Part shown: piece by piece, positions 1 through 9,435 of the stretch | Layout: each line of letters starts with the position of its first letter | Position numbering within the stretch: position 1 is the first letter of the stretch | Notes under the pieces: model-generated | Seen by the model: only the letters and a program-made list of their open reading frames with translations | Told to the model about the DNA's origin: nothing | Databases searched by the model: none | Made by a program: the position numbers and the translations under genes | Source of the DNA: Bacteroidota bacterium | GTDB taxonomy: Bacteria > Bacteroidota > Bacteroidia > Chitinophagales > UBA8649 | Length of the DNA: 41,063 nt | Reading direction: 5' to 3' | NCBI GenBank assembly: GCA_003447535.1 | Contig: DLYY01000011.1 | Coordinates: forward strand, 1 to 41,063

Positions 1-402
1 GCCCGTTTGAGACTCCTGGGCATTAACGACGGCCTCATGTACATAGCGGCCGAACATCCCCTTGCCTCCATGCTTCGGTAAAAGGGATGGGTGCAGGTTG
101 ACAATTCGTTGGCTAAAATTGTCGATCACCCCCTTGGGAATACGCCTTAAAAATCCTGCAAGCACGATAAAGTCAGCTTTATGTCTACCGAGAATTTCTA
201 AAAGAGCGTTTGGTGTTGTGTCTTTCCACTGCACATACTCGACAGGAATAGAAAACTCTTTGGCATGGAGTTGAACCCCGGCGGCGGGCCGATCTGTCAA
301 AACAAGAATAACCTCGTAATAATTACTTCGGCACCCCTGAACCATTAATCGTCGCGCATTGCTCCCGCCGCCAGAAGCAAAAATGGCCATTCGTTTACCC
401 AT
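1..402 (-). CDS. purN: Phosphoribosylglycinamide formyltransferase (PurN), N-terminal part
   Basis: Transfers a formyl group from 10-formyl-THF to GAR, the third step of purine synthesis, in the cytoplasm. Reading the minus strand from the ATG at 402 gives 134 open codons to the window edge. The start MGKRMAIFASGGGSNA matches the family's N-terminal phosphate-binding loop. VNLHPSLLPKHGGKGM carries the catalytic Asn and His of the N-x-H motif, about residues 103-118. The catalytic Asp lies beyond the edge, so the gene is partial here because of the window, not because it is broken. It is divergent from the polysaccharide locus, with a 90-bp gap to the next start. A second in-frame Met at residue 5 is a possible alternative start. 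Confidence 0.93.
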   Translation of the reverse strand, partial: MGKRMAIFASGGGSNARRLMVQGCRSNYYEVILVLTDRPAAGVQLHAKEFSIPVEYVQWKDTTPNALLEILGRHKADFIVLAGFLRRIPKGVIDNFSQRIVNLHPSLLPKHGGKGMFGRYVHEAVVNAQESQTG

Positions 403-492
403 GCCTTAAAAATAGGTCAATACGGGGAAAGACCTTGAATTGGTTGACCAAAAACTATAAACGGTTGTTAGAATTAACACTACATTTAATCT

Positions 493-1347
493 ATGTCGAA
501 TCCGTCTGATTACACCACGGTGATCAAGCCAAATGCGGGGTTGTTTAACCTAAAAATGCGAGAGGTTTGGGCATACAGAGATCTCGTCTTTATTTTAGCT
601 AGAAGAGACATTGTTGCCACATATAAACAGACCATTCTGGGGCCCCTTTGGTTTCTAATATCTCCCGTTTTAACCGTCATCGTTTATATGTTTGTGTTTG
701 GATCGATTGCGGGAATATCGACCGATGGAATGCCACAAGCTGTTTTTTACCTCGGGGGCATTACTCTTTGGAATTATTTCTCATCTTGTTTTACCGCCAC
801 GGCAAACACATTTACCACAAATGCCCAGATTTTCGGCAAAGTATATTTTCCAAGGATTGTTGCACCTATGGCGAATGTTTTGTCCAATATGGTAAAGCTT
901 TTTATCCAAATGCTTTTATTTATAGGTGTGCTGGCCTATTACCTCCTTCAAGATAATTCGGCAATTACCTTGGCTAACGAAATCTACCTCTTGCCTGTCC
1001 TTATACTTATGATGGCGGGTCTATCTCTTGGTGTTGGGATAGTTATATCCTCTTTGACAACTAAATACAGAGATTTTAAAAACTTCATAGGGTTTGGTGT
1101 CTCGCTTCTTATGTATGCGAGCCCAGTAATCTACCCCATTTCAGCAGTGAAAGACCAGGGCTATGGTGCCCTGTTGGCCTATAATCCTATTGCTCCAATT
1201 ATTGAGACCTTTCGATACATCTTTACTGGCCAGGGATGCCTTGATTGGAATGGTTTGCTTGTAAGTGGGCTTGCCACAATATGTATTCTTCTTTTCGGGC
1301 TTATATTGTTTAATCGAGTAGAACGAACCTTTATGGATACCGTATAG
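493..1347 (+). CDS. wzm: ABC-2 type polysaccharide exporter permease (Wzm-like)
   Basis: Inner-membrane permease of an ABC exporter for O-antigen or capsule-type glycans linked to a lipid carrier. The 284-aa length is normal for the family. A cytoplasmic N-terminus of about 50 residues contains RRDIVATYKQTILGPLWF, the amphipathic interface segment typical of Wzm/TagG permeases, followed by about six hydrophobic segments. LTTKYRDFKNF (about residues 188-198) is the usual cytoplasmic loop, and YNPIAPIIETFRY the usual late motif. The ATPase gene starts 8 bp downstream, so the two are almost certainly co-transcribed and form one transporter. This is the first gene of a plus-strand run. No convincing promoter was found in the 90 bp upstream. 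Confidence 0.92.
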   Translation: MSNPSDYTTVIKPNAGLFNLKMREVWAYRDLVFILARRDIVATYKQTILGPLWFLISPVLTVIVYMFVFGSIAGISTDGMPQAVFYLGGITLWNYFSSCFTATANTFTTNAQIFGKVYFPRIVAPMANVLSNMVKLFIQMLLFIGVLAYYLLQDNSAITLANEIYLLPVLILMMAGLSLGVGIVISSLTTKYRDFKNFIGFGVSLLMYASPVIYPISAVKDQGYGALLAYNPIAPIIETFRYIFTGQGCLDWNGLLVSGLATICILLFGLILFNRVERTFMDTV

Positions 1348-1355
1348 ATACGACT

Positions 1356-2657
1356 ATGTCAAACCCTGCGATCATATTAGAAAATATATCCAAGCGATAC
1401 CGATTGGGAATGGTGGGCTCAGGAACGCTAAGGGAAGACATCGCTGGCTGGTGGTATCAAGTGAGGGGTAAGGAAGACCCCTACTCAAGGATTGCTGAGA
1501 CTAATAATCGAGAACAAAGGGGAGCATCCAATTATGTTTGGGCATTAAAGGATATCAATTTTAGTATTGAGCAAGGCGAGGTGCTTGGTGTGATTGGAAA
1601 GAACGGGGCCGGAAAGTCTACCCTTTTAAAGCTTTTATCGCGAGTTACCGCACCTACAACCGGCAATATCAAGGCGCGTGGTCGAATTGCAAGCTTGCTA
1701 GAGGTTGGTACCGGTTTTCACCCCGAGCTTAGTGGCCGGGATAACATCTATTTGAATGGTGCTATTATGGGTATGAGGCGTTCAGAAATCAAAGCAAAGT
1801 TTGATGAAATTGTGGACTTTGCTGGCGTTGAACGATACATTGACACCCCCGTTAAGCGCTATTCCTCTGGAATGTATGTTCGGCTTGCCTTTGCCGTTGC
1901 TGCACACCTTGAGCCAGAAATTTTGATTGTAGATGAGGTTCTTGCAGTTGGAGATGCCCAATTTCAAAAGAAGGCCATTGGTAAAATGAAAGACGTGTCC
2001 ATGGGTCAAGGAAGGACTGTGCTTTTTGTAAGTCATAATATGGCCAGCATAGAAAACCTATGTAATTCCTGTGCCCTAATGCACCAGGGCAAAATCGAAA
2101 TGTTGAGTAGAACATCCGAGGTGGTCTCGCGCTACCTTAGAATAAACACCTCTGATGGAAATATTCCCCTATCAAAAGCACCAAGAGAAGAGGGTAATGG
2201 TCAGCTTTTTTTTTCTGACTGCAAAATATTGAATGCCACAAAGCAACGAACCCACAGCGTTTTGTGTGGAGAGCCGTTTCAAATCAGAGGGGTTATAGAT
2301 GTGGTTCAAAAAACTGTCGCTCCCAGCCTTCACATATCATTAGCTATATCTAACAAGGACGGACTTCAGCTGATACACCTATCTACAGACGAGGGGTTGA
2401 GTGGCAACGTGGCAATATCTCAAAGTGACCAACAGGTTAGGTTTTACTGTGATATACCTGGTTTAAATTTACCCCGTGGGGAATATTATATTACACTATT
2501 TGTAAGCGACGGTAGAACGGTGTTTGATCATGTGGAACATGGTGTTAAAATAAGTATTGAGGATGGGGACTTTTTTGGAAATGGAAAAGTAAAGGCTTCT
2601 AACCTTGGTCTAGTGCTTCAAAAAAGCACATGGTCAGTAGAAACCAGTGAAACTTAA
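1356..2657 (+). CDS. wzt: ABC exporter ATPase with C-terminal glycan-binding domain (Wzt-like)
   Basis: ATP-hydrolysing subunit partnering the permease just upstream. The 433-aa protein has a nucleotide-binding domain (about residues 1-250) with Walker A GKNGAGKST, signature YSSGMYVRLAFA, Walker B ILIVDEVLAVGD and the switch VSHN. The remaining ~170 residues form a beta-rich domain (for example FQIRGVIDVV and LPRGEYYITLFVSD) like the Wzt C-terminal domain. In characterised O-antigen exporters that domain recognises the modified end of the glycan and couples chain termination to export, so this transporter probably reads its substrate's terminal structure. The upstream gap is 8 bp, and the downstream asnB-like gene follows after 18 bp, consistent with one operon. 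Confidence 0.93.
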   Translation: MSNPAIILENISKRYRLGMVGSGTLREDIAGWWYQVRGKEDPYSRIAETNNREQRGASNYVWALKDINFSIEQGEVLGVIGKNGAGKSTLLKLLSRVTAPTTGNIKARGRIASLLEVGTGFHPELSGRDNIYLNGAIMGMRRSEIKAKFDEIVDFAGVERYIDTPVKRYSSGMYVRLAFAVAAHLEPEILIVDEVLAVGDAQFQKKAIGKMKDVSMGQGRTVLFVSHNMASIENLCNSCALMHQGKIEMLSRTSEVVSRYLRINTSDGNIPLSKAPREEGNGQLFFSDCKILNATKQRTHSVLCGEPFQIRGVIDVVQKTVAPSLHISLAISNKDGLQLIHLSTDEGLSGNVAISQSDQQVRFYCDIPGLNLPRGEYYITLFVSDGRTVFDHVEHGVKISIEDGDFFGNGKVKASNLGLVLQKSTWSVETSET

Positions 2658-2675
2658 TCTATATATCCGAAGAGA

Positions 2676-4529
2676 ATGTGCGGTATTGGAGGAATGATTT
2701 TAAAAAGCGAAGAGGTTGCGCCTCATGCACTTGAAACCATGTGTGATGCTATGGCTCATCGTGGTCCAGATGGGAGAGGAATATATGCCAAAAACAACCT
2801 TGGGTTGGCTCATACACGTCTCTCAATAATTGATCTCGAGGGGGCCAAACAGCCCATGCACAGTTCCTGTGGGAAGTACATTATAACCTACAATGGAGAA
2901 TTATATAATTATAAATCTCTTCGTGAAGAACTTCAGGGGTTGGGGATAAAATTTTACTTAAACTCAGACACTGAGGTTGTGCTTTATGCCTACAAGGTGT
3001 GGGGGGAATCTTGCCTGACTAAATTTCGTGGTATGTTTTCCTTCGCCATAATTGACCATATCAAACAATTTGTGTTTTGTGCGCGCGATCATTTTGGAAT
3101 AAAACCATTTGTATACGTCGAAAACAAGCGGGGGTTTTTTTTCGGAAGCGAACTTCATGTATTCGTTCAGCAACCCCTGGTTTCATTAACAATTGATTTT
3201 TTTGCCTTGGACAAATATTTGTGGTTGGGGTATATACCAACCCCACTTACCATATACAAAGAAGCAAGAAAACTACCTCCAGGCCACAGCATTGTCGTGG
3301 ATTTTGAAGGAAAAGTCATTCGACAGCAAGAATATTTTTTTCCCAATGCCATTGAACAAGAAGAATCACACAGCGAAGGCGAGTGGGTAGAACAAATGGA
3401 GCGTGCAATAGAGGAAAGTGTTGCTGCCCACTGTCAAGCAGATGTGCCATTTGGTGCCTTTCTCAGTGGGGGCATTGACTCTACACTTATAAGTGGATAC
3501 ATGAAAAAGGTGAGCGGAATAAAGCAAACCTATACTATGGGGTTTGACAGCAATACTATGGACGAGACACCTTTTGCAAAAATTGCGGGAAAAACTCTCG
3601 GACTTAACCTCAACATTGAACGGGTTCCCAATGTTGATTTAGACCTTTTTGAGCGGGTGATTAGTCGCATGGATGAGCCCTTTGGGGACTCTTCTGTTGT
3701 GCCGACCTATCAAATATGTAACATTGCAAGAAAACATGCGCCTGTTGCCCTCTCGGGTGACGGGGGGGATGAGTTTTTTCTGGGATATCCGAGATATTAC
3801 CGCTGGGACGAAAAACTTAAGACAAGGTCGGGAGTTTCACGTTTTAAGGGGCTAATTCTTCCTTTGGCACATAAACTAAACCCCTCAAGATATTCTAGCC
3901 TATATCCAAAAAATACTCCTGCAGGCTATTTGGGGCTATTTGATTATCTCAAACCTGAGATTCGTGAAATCCTCTGGTCCTCAGAATATTCATCGTACAT
4001 GGACTCCTCTTTACCCTTTATTGAAGATGCCCACTACAGATCTCGCAAAATGGGTGTCCTAAACCAAGCTAAAACAATGGATACTAGGAGTTACCTCTGT
4101 GATGATATCTTAAAAAAGGTCGATTTGGCAAGCATGATGAACTCCCTGGAGGTTAGACCCCCCTTAATAGATGTTGGAATTCATAAACTTCTTCAGAAAA
4201 TGCCTCAAAGCATGCTTGTCGATACAGGAAAAGGCGGGTTAACCGGAAAACGGATATTAAAATTACTACTGCAAAAACACTTTAATCAAGAGTTTTTATA
4301 TCGGCGTAAAGCTGGCTTTGGACTTCCCCTTGATGAATGGTTTAGACAAGAAAATCCTATATATCGTCAAATTGAAGGAGAAATGCTATCCTCAAATTCT
4401 CCACTAGCGACCTACTTCGACCTGAAAGGTTTAAAACTGATACTTCAATCTCGAGATTATCCTCGCGCGACATCCATAAGTGGTCCTGTGTGGCTACTTT
4501 TTGTGTTACACACCTGGCTTGCTAAATGA
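2676..4529 (+). CDS. asnB: Asparagine synthase-type glutamine amidotransferase, copy 1
   Basis: Class II glutamine amidotransferase fused to an ATP-pyrophosphatase synthetase domain, 617 aa, full length for the family. The mature N-terminus begins MCGIGG, so Cys2 is the glutaminase nucleophile. HTRLSIID, YNGELYNY and SDTEVVLYAY are the usual glutamine-binding segments. LSGGIDST (about residue 263) is the pyrophosphatase loop and ALSGDGGDEFFLGY the second ATP-site motif. Its position among glycosyltransferases suggests that it amidates a sugar carboxyl, like the AsnB-like WbpS of Pseudomonas O-antigen loci, rather than making free asparagine; that is inference. It overlaps the next gene by ATGA. 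Two paralogues occur at 14023 and 21763. Confidence 0.9.
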   Translation: MCGIGGMILKSEEVAPHALETMCDAMAHRGPDGRGIYAKNNLGLAHTRLSIIDLEGAKQPMHSSCGKYIITYNGELYNYKSLREELQGLGIKFYLNSDTEVVLYAYKVWGESCLTKFRGMFSFAIIDHIKQFVFCARDHFGIKPFVYVENKRGFFFGSELHVFVQQPLVSLTIDFFALDKYLWLGYIPTPLTIYKEARKLPPGHSIVVDFEGKVIRQQEYFFPNAIEQEESHSEGEWVEQMERAIEESVAAHCQADVPFGAFLSGGIDSTLISGYMKKVSGIKQTYTMGFDSNTMDETPFAKIAGKTLGLNLNIERVPNVDLDLFERVISRMDEPFGDSSVVPTYQICNIARKHAPVALSGDGGDEFFLGYPRYYRWDEKLKTRSGVSRFKGLILPLAHKLNPSRYSSLYPKNTPAGYLGLFDYLKPEIREILWSSEYSSYMDSSLPFIEDAHYRSRKMGVLNQAKTMDTRSYLCDDILKKVDLASMMNSLEVRPPLIDVGIHKLLQKMPQSMLVDTGKGGLTGKRILKLLLQKHFNQEFLYRRKAGFGLPLDEWFRQENPIYRQIEGEMLSSNSPLATYFDLKGLKLILQSRDYPRATSISGPVWLLFVLHTWLAK

Positions 4530-5647
4530 TGAATATTGTAATTCTTACCACATCCTACACCAAAGGGGGGGCAGAAAAACACGCCTTACTACTTGCAAGG
4601 TATCTTCAAAAAGAGACCAAACACAATGTGTCTTTCTGGGTATTTAGAAAAGGCAGCGGGGAATTAGAAGAGGAGCTGTCTCAATACCATATTCCCTCAG
4701 AAATAATTTCAAAAAACATCAGTAATAATAGGGCTATACTCCCAATCAAAACAATACGGGCCGGAATGGTCTTTCGCAGGCGGAGCATCAAAGTTGTAAT
4801 TAGTTTTAACCTCGAAGCCAATCACTTTGCGGCGAAAGTAAAAAAGTATGGTGGCTACTGTCTTGTGTGGTCTCAACAAACAAGCAACGACATACACATG
4901 CTTAATGCAACTAGCTATTCCTTTGTTTCTAATGCCAACCTTTATATCAGCAATTCCCAACATGCCGCTCAATATTTAATTGATGATTTTGGTGTTTCTC
5001 CTAGTAAAACTGTTTTTGTGGCCAATGGATTTGATGAAGAAAAAAATTATCCTGTCGATCAGCCGGTATTGGATGGTGCTATTGACTCAACGAAGTTTAA
5101 TGTGGTGATGGTCGCCCATGTAGAAGAGAGAAAAGATCATACGACCCTCCTAGATGCATGGGCACTTTTCATCAAAAAATTCCCTGAAGCCCACCTCTAT
5201 ATCGCCGGGAAAAACAACTCCACGTTTGGTAGAAACATCCAGGAGTATGCAAGGAGAGTTTGTGAGACACATACCGTATCGTTTTTAGGGGCTGTAGAAA
5301 ACATCCCCTCACTTTTAGATCAATGCTCTGCCTTTGCCTTTAGTTCAAATATAGAAGGCATGCCCAATGCCATTGTCGAAGCCATGTTTGCCAAATTACC
5401 TATCGTGGCTAATGACCTTGAGGGAAACCTGGAGGCCCTTGGTGCGCGAGCCATAGAAGAGCAAGTTTGTCCAAGTCGGGATGCTGAGCGTTTCGCCAAC
5501 CGCCTTTTGCAAATAGCAAAAGACCCACAACTAGCAAATCGGCTCGGTAAAGAAAATTATGCCTACGCCAAAAAGACATTTGGGATAAGTATCATGGGCG
5601 AGAAAACCATGGCGGCTATAAATAATCTACTTCCCCATGAAAAATAG
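4526..5647 (+). CDS. Glycosyltransferase, GT4-like (GT-B fold)
   Basis: Predicted cytoplasmic retaining transferase adding a sugar to the growing lipid-linked glycan. The N-terminal domain opens with MNIVILTTSYTKGGAEKHAL, the glycine-rich acceptor-domain motif of family 4. The C-terminal donor domain starts near FNVVMVAHVEERKDHTTLLDA (about residue 190) and has the E-x7-E motif EGMPNAIVE at about 277-285. The 373-aa length is normal. The start overlaps the stop of the preceding asnB copy by 4 bp, and the 3' end overlaps the sulfotransferase gene by 11 bp, so translation is probably coupled. The donor and linkage cannot be read from sequence. A second Met directly after the first is an equally good start. 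Confidence 0.9.
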   Translation: MMNIVILTTSYTKGGAEKHALLLARYLQKETKHNVSFWVFRKGSGELEEELSQYHIPSEIISKNISNNRAILPIKTIRAGMVFRRRSIKVVISFNLEANHFAAKVKKYGGYCLVWSQQTSNDIHMLNATSYSFVSNANLYISNSQHAAQYLIDDFGVSPSKTVFVANGFDEEKNYPVDQPVLDGAIDSTKFNVVMVAHVEERKDHTTLLDAWALFIKKFPEAHLYIAGKNNSTFGRNIQEYARRVCETHTVSFLGAVENIPSLLDQCSAFAFSSNIEGMPNAIVEAMFAKLPIVANDLEGNLEALGARAIEEQVCPSRDAERFANRLLQIAKDPQLANRLGKENYAYAKKTFGISIMGEKTMAAINNLLPHEK

Positions 5648-6503
5648 TCTTGTAATCATAGGCTGCCCACGCTCAGGGACCACCTATCTGCTTCGTCTTT
5701 TGGCATCTTGCCACACCTTAGGATATGTAAGCGCCGCCCAAAACACCGCACCCAACAAACTATTACGGTCTAGAGACTTAAGGGTATTTAATACCCCGCT
5801 ATTGGGGGGGATTCGATATGCCAAACGTCGCTACGAACATGCCCTTCCCGTAGAGTCTTGGGCTTTCTACAACAACTATTTGCCCGGTTTTCAGTGGAAG
5901 ATTGATCACGGGGGTGGGCCCAAAATAAATTATAAAACCGAAGAAATTGACGCCTTTAGACGTGCGGTTGACGGGGTGCTTAAAGAAAGCGGAAGACAGC
6001 GGTTTTTGTTTAAATACACGGATTTTTCTCGATTAGACCTGCTTTACCAGATTGACCCAACCTGTCAGGTTATTCACCTAACCCGACACCCTCTTTCTGT
6101 AATATTTTCGTATTCAAAGAAAATGGAACGGGGAGAATTTAATACCTGGAATGAACGAGAGGCCTGGTCTGCTTTGTGGGATAAAAAATTGTTCGCTATT
6201 TACCACGAATACAAAGAGGCGCTTTGTGAAAAGGCGCTCGCAGGTTGTCTGTGGGCTTTCTTTATAAGAAAAATTAAACAAGATATACGTGTGTGGAAGG
6301 GAAGGGCCGTCCAAACGTATGTTTATGAAGACCTGTTTGCATCCTACGCTCCAATTAAAGACTTGTTTAAAAATAACAACCTTACCTATAATCTAGGGGT
6401 TCAATCATTTCTAAGAAACAATAAACCTGTTGTCTATAACTATGATGAATCTTTAGAGAAGTATAGAGTCTTTGTGGATTCCTTAATCAATTACGTAGAA
6501 TAA
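5637..6503 (+). CDS. Sulfotransferase family protein
   Basis: Probable PAPS-dependent sulfotransferase, 288 aa. The N-terminus has GCPRSGTTYLLRLLA (about residues 9-23), the P-loop-like site for the 5'-phosphosulfate. HLTRHPLSVIFSYSKK (about 145-160) matches the second conserved motif that binds the 3'-phosphate of PAPS. No signal peptide or membrane segment was seen, so it is cytoplasmic and would act on a glycan intermediate before export. The gene overlaps the glycosyltransferase genes on both sides (11 bp upstream, one base downstream), tying it to polysaccharide synthesis and predicting a sulfated product. The exact acceptor is unknown. Confidence 0.87.
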   Translation: MKNSLVIIGCPRSGTTYLLRLLASCHTLGYVSAAQNTAPNKLLRSRDLRVFNTPLLGGIRYAKRRYEHALPVESWAFYNNYLPGFQWKIDHGGGPKINYKTEEIDAFRRAVDGVLKESGRQRFLFKYTDFSRLDLLYQIDPTCQVIHLTRHPLSVIFSYSKKMERGEFNTWNEREAWSALWDKKLFAIYHEYKEALCEKALAGCLWAFFIRKIKQDIRVWKGRAVQTYVYEDLFASYAPIKDLFKNNNLTYNLGVQSFLRNNKPVVYNYDESLEKYRVFVDSLINYVE

Positions 6504-7606
6504 TGGCAAGGATAGCAATACTTCTTCCTTCTTTTACAGTTGGTGGTGCCGAGACGCAGGCCTTACTGCTTTCTGACTTTCTCATACATAGAGGACATGA
6601 TGTTATGCTCTTTAGCTGCACGCAAGGATCAAACTGCCTTGACAAGTCTCTCCTAAATACAGCGGTTGTTTGTAAAAGTCACCCTGTGCATTTTCAAAAC
6701 ATTCTCCACCTTAAGCCGAGGGCCCTAAGGAGCATACTTTCCCTAAGCAGAAAGCTAGTCAAGTATAAAATAAATGTGATTGTGCCCTTTACGCTGGTGC
6801 CCAACATTCTTGGAAATTTGGCGGCAAAATTTGCTGGTATCCGCCTTCGGGTTTGGAACCAACGGTCAGTTGATATTATAGATTATGGGCGTGGTGAGCA
6901 GCTTGCAAGGCGAATGACACACCAAATCATCGGCAATTCAGATTATGTGGTTGAAAAGCTCCAAGCGCGATGGGGTGGAACATTTAAAACTCCATTTCAA
7001 ACCATTTATAATGGACGACGGCCTGATCCAAAACCCACAGACCCACCCCCCTTATCATTAAACGAATCCCAAGACAACACTTTGTCTATTTTACACCTGG
7101 CAAGCTTCTTTGAAGAAAAAGATTTTACCACACTCATAATGTCCTTGAAAGTGGTCGTTGAGCGTGGTTTGAACGTCCATTTACACCTTGTGGGACGAAA
7201 TCCAGGTGGTATAACATGGCCGGCTTGCCGGGAGTTGGTCTCTGAGCTTGCCCTGGGAAGTAATGTCTTCTTTCATGGGGCTATCAATTCTCCTCAAAGC
7301 CATATACGAAACGCTGACTTGTGTATTCTATCTACCAAATCTGAAGGACTTTCGAATACATTAATAGAATATGCACTAGCTAAAAAACCGACGCTTACCA
7401 CAAACATTCCCCCTAACGTTGAGTTGTTTGGGTTTCACCACAAGGGCTTCTTTGAAGTTGGCAATCACATCCAATTGGCAAATCTTATTGAGGCGCAAGC
7501 ACAAGACAGGCGTAATCAGAATTTTGTGCCTACCTTAAACGTGCCTATTGACACGGCCGTAATGGGTGATAAATTTCACCAAATCATTTTAGCTCACTTG
7601 TCATGA
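6503..7606 (+). CDS. Glycosyltransferase, GT4-like
   Basis: GT-B fold sugar transferase, 367 aa. MARIAILLPSFTVGGAETQA is the family-4 N-terminal motif. The donor domain begins near LSILHLASFFEEKDF (about residue 194), contains LHLVGRNPGG, and carries the E-x7-E motif EGLSNTLIE at about 281-289. It shares the A of its ATG with the stop of the sulfotransferase gene and overlaps the following GT2 gene by 4 bp, so it sits in a tightly coupled operon. It resembles the gene at 4526 in layout, and the two may be distant paralogues. Specificity cannot be assigned. Confidence 0.9.
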   Translation: MARIAILLPSFTVGGAETQALLLSDFLIHRGHDVMLFSCTQGSNCLDKSLLNTAVVCKSHPVHFQNILHLKPRALRSILSLSRKLVKYKINVIVPFTLVPNILGNLAAKFAGIRLRVWNQRSVDIIDYGRGEQLARRMTHQIIGNSDYVVEKLQARWGGTFKTPFQTIYNGRRPDPKPTDPPPLSLNESQDNTLSILHLASFFEEKDFTTLIMSLKVVVERGLNVHLHLVGRNPGGITWPACRELVSELALGSNVFFHGAINSPQSHIRNADLCILSTKSEGLSNTLIEYALAKKPTLTTNIPPNVELFGFHHKGFFEVGNHIQLANLIEAQAQDRRNQNFVPTLNVPIDTAVMGDKFHQIILAHLS

Positions 7607-8424
7607 AAGATCTTCCAAAAATATCCTTCATTATTCCTTTTTATAACGCAGGAGACACGTTGAAAGAGACCTTATCTTCTGTTGTTGCTCTTGAATATCC
7701 AACTATTGAGATAATTGTGGTTAATGATGGGTCAACGTGTGATACTTCGGTTCAAACCCTTCGAGACGCACAGGCCCATTTTGAGCTTACCATTATAAAT
7801 ATTGATAACAGTGGTCCCTCAATTGCAAGAAACATCGGGATTGAGAGGTCAACGGGTAAATTTATAATACCACTTGATGCAGACGACCTTATAGAGGGTG
7901 ATTGCCATCTTCAAGCACTTAAAATCCTGGAAGAGGACCCCCGTGTTGGAGCTGTTGTTGGGAGAACTAGGTTTTTTGGAAAAAAATCAGGAAGTCATCT
8001 GTCGATAAATAAAGGCATTGATGCTCAACTCATTTATAACCAATTTCCTGTCACTGCTATTATAAGAAAAAGTATGATAGATGATGTGGGTCTTTACGAT
8101 CCTGAGTTAAGCAAGCCCGGGTTGGAAGACTGGGAGTTTTGGATTCGCGTAGTAGCCTCGAAGACCTGGAATATTACATGTATCAACAGCCCTTTTCTTG
8201 CTGTGCGTGTTTCAGAGCACTCTCGAACCATTCTTTCGGCTAATCCAAATAAAAGGGATATTGACCGATATATCCATAAAAAGCATGCTATCCTTTACGC
8301 CCAACAGCACGAGAGGTTATTTTATGCTTTGCAGGGCCTCTATAAGGAACGAAGCTACAAGATAGGGAGGGCGATTCTTGCGCCTTTGCGTTGGATAAAG
8401 CACTCATTTTATAAACCCTCCTGA
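7603..8424 (+). CDS. Glycosyltransferase family 2
   Basis: Inverting GT-A fold transferase, 273 aa. ISFIIPFYNAGDTLKETL is the N-terminal nucleotide-binding strand; IIVVNDGS binds the nucleotide; PLDADD (about residue 95) is the DXD metal site. KPGLEDWEFWIRV (about 170) fits the usual catalytic ED segment. No membrane helix was seen, so it is a soluble or peripheral cytoplasmic enzyme. Its start overlaps the previous stop by 4 bp; the next GT2 gene follows after 15 bp. Donor and acceptor are unknown. Confidence 0.9.
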   Translation: MKDLPKISFIIPFYNAGDTLKETLSSVVALEYPTIEIIVVNDGSTCDTSVQTLRDAQAHFELTIINIDNSGPSIARNIGIERSTGKFIIPLDADDLIEGDCHLQALKILEEDPRVGAVVGRTRFFGKKSGSHLSINKGIDAQLIYNQFPVTAIIRKSMIDDVGLYDPELSKPGLEDWEFWIRVVASKTWNITCINSPFLAVRVSEHSRTILSANPNKRDIDRYIHKKHAILYAQQHERLFYALQGLYKERSYKIGRAILAPLRWIKHSFYKPS

Positions 8425-8439
8425 TTTGCTCCTTATACC

Positions 8440-9435
8440 ATGACTGAGCCATTGCCTCTCCTGTCGATTATTATAGTTCACTACAACACGCCCAATCTTT
8501 TGCTTGGTTGTATTGAGAGTATACTCCAAGACCATTATGATGGTGGGATTGAGATACTTGTGGTGGACAACGGGGGTCTTACCCCTAATGTTATAGAAAA
8601 ACTAAAGAAACTTACCGAAGTAAAATGTGTTGACGCGGGATACAATGCGGGCTTTGCTCGAGCAAATAATATTGGAATACGTCTTGCCAGGGGGAAATAT
8701 CTTCTTTTAATAAATCCAGACAGCTCTATTGGCCCTGGTTTTTTGAAAACTTTGGTCGCAAACTATCGGCTCCATGAAAACAAAGAAAAACTTGGACTCA
8801 TGGGATGTAGAATTGTTGATCCAGAAAACGGTCAGGTCTTTGAGTATGGCTCTGGCATTGGTTTTTATGGTCTAAAAAACATTTTAAGGCAAAACCCCCT
8901 TCACATATGGGCATTTCGCAAGAGGTGTGCTAAAGAAACCTATACAGCGAAACAGCGTCACTATGTGAATCATTTAGTTGATTTTGTAAGCGGCGCATGT
9001 GTTATGGTAAACAAAGAGGTCCTTTTAAAAGAAGGCTTGTATTTAGATGAGGATTTCTTCCTGTACTATGAAGATATGGAGTGGAGTTTTAGGTGGAAAA
9101 GGCGGGGTTTTAATAACAGGCTATGTGGTGAAACAGAAATAGCACATGTAAATAGTGCAAGCACCTCAAGGTTTTCGAACAAATCCGCTCAAATAAGAAT
9201 TTCTCAATACCTCTTTCTAATGAAAACACAATCAAGGACATTATACTTCTTGGGTGGGGTTTTACATTGGATCAATTTTAAGTTGAACCTTTTTTTAACC
9301 AAAAAGAAGCAACCTAAGCGACACAAAGAATTGGTTTATGAGAAAAAACTTTTCTCCAATTACTATTTTCAGATTATGAGAGGAAGTAAACCCTCCAAGG
9401 GAAAATACTTAAATTATGTTGCTGAAGAGGCTTAA
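8440..9435 (+). CDS. Glycosyltransferase family 2 (rhamnosyltransferase-like)
   Basis: GT-A fold protein, 331 aa, of the WbbL/rhamnosyltransferase-like branch. LSIIIVHYNTPNLLLGCIES is the first strand and helix; ILVVDNGG replaces the usual DNxSxD; LLLINPDSSIGP (about residue 87) is the family's modified DXD (NPD). DEDFFLYYEDMEWSFRWKRRG (about 205-225) carries the catalytic acidic cluster. The last 80 residues have an amphipathic or hydrophobic stretch (TLYFLGGVLHWINFKLNLFL) that may hold it at the inner membrane. It overlaps the next gene by 20 bp. The rhamnose assignment is only by resemblance. Confidence 0.87.
   Translation: MTEPLPLLSIIIVHYNTPNLLLGCIESILQDHYDGGIEILVVDNGGLTPNVIEKLKKLTEVKCVDAGYNAGFARANNIGIRLARGKYLLLINPDSSIGPGFLKTLVANYRLHENKEKLGLMGCRIVDPENGQVFEYGSGIGFYGLKNILRQNPLHIWAFRKRCAKETYTAKQRHYVNHLVDFVSGACVMVNKEVLLKEGLYLDEDFFLYYEDMEWSFRWKRRGFNNRLCGETEIAHVNSASTSRFSNKSAQIRISQYLFLMKTQSRTLYFLGGVLHWINFKLNLFLTKKKQPKRHKELVYEKKLFSNYYFQIMRGSKPSKGKYLNYVAEEA

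Noticed and set aside
403..492. Promoter between purN and wzm
   Set aside because: No TTTG/TAnnTTTG pair at acceptable spacing on either strand; only partial matches.
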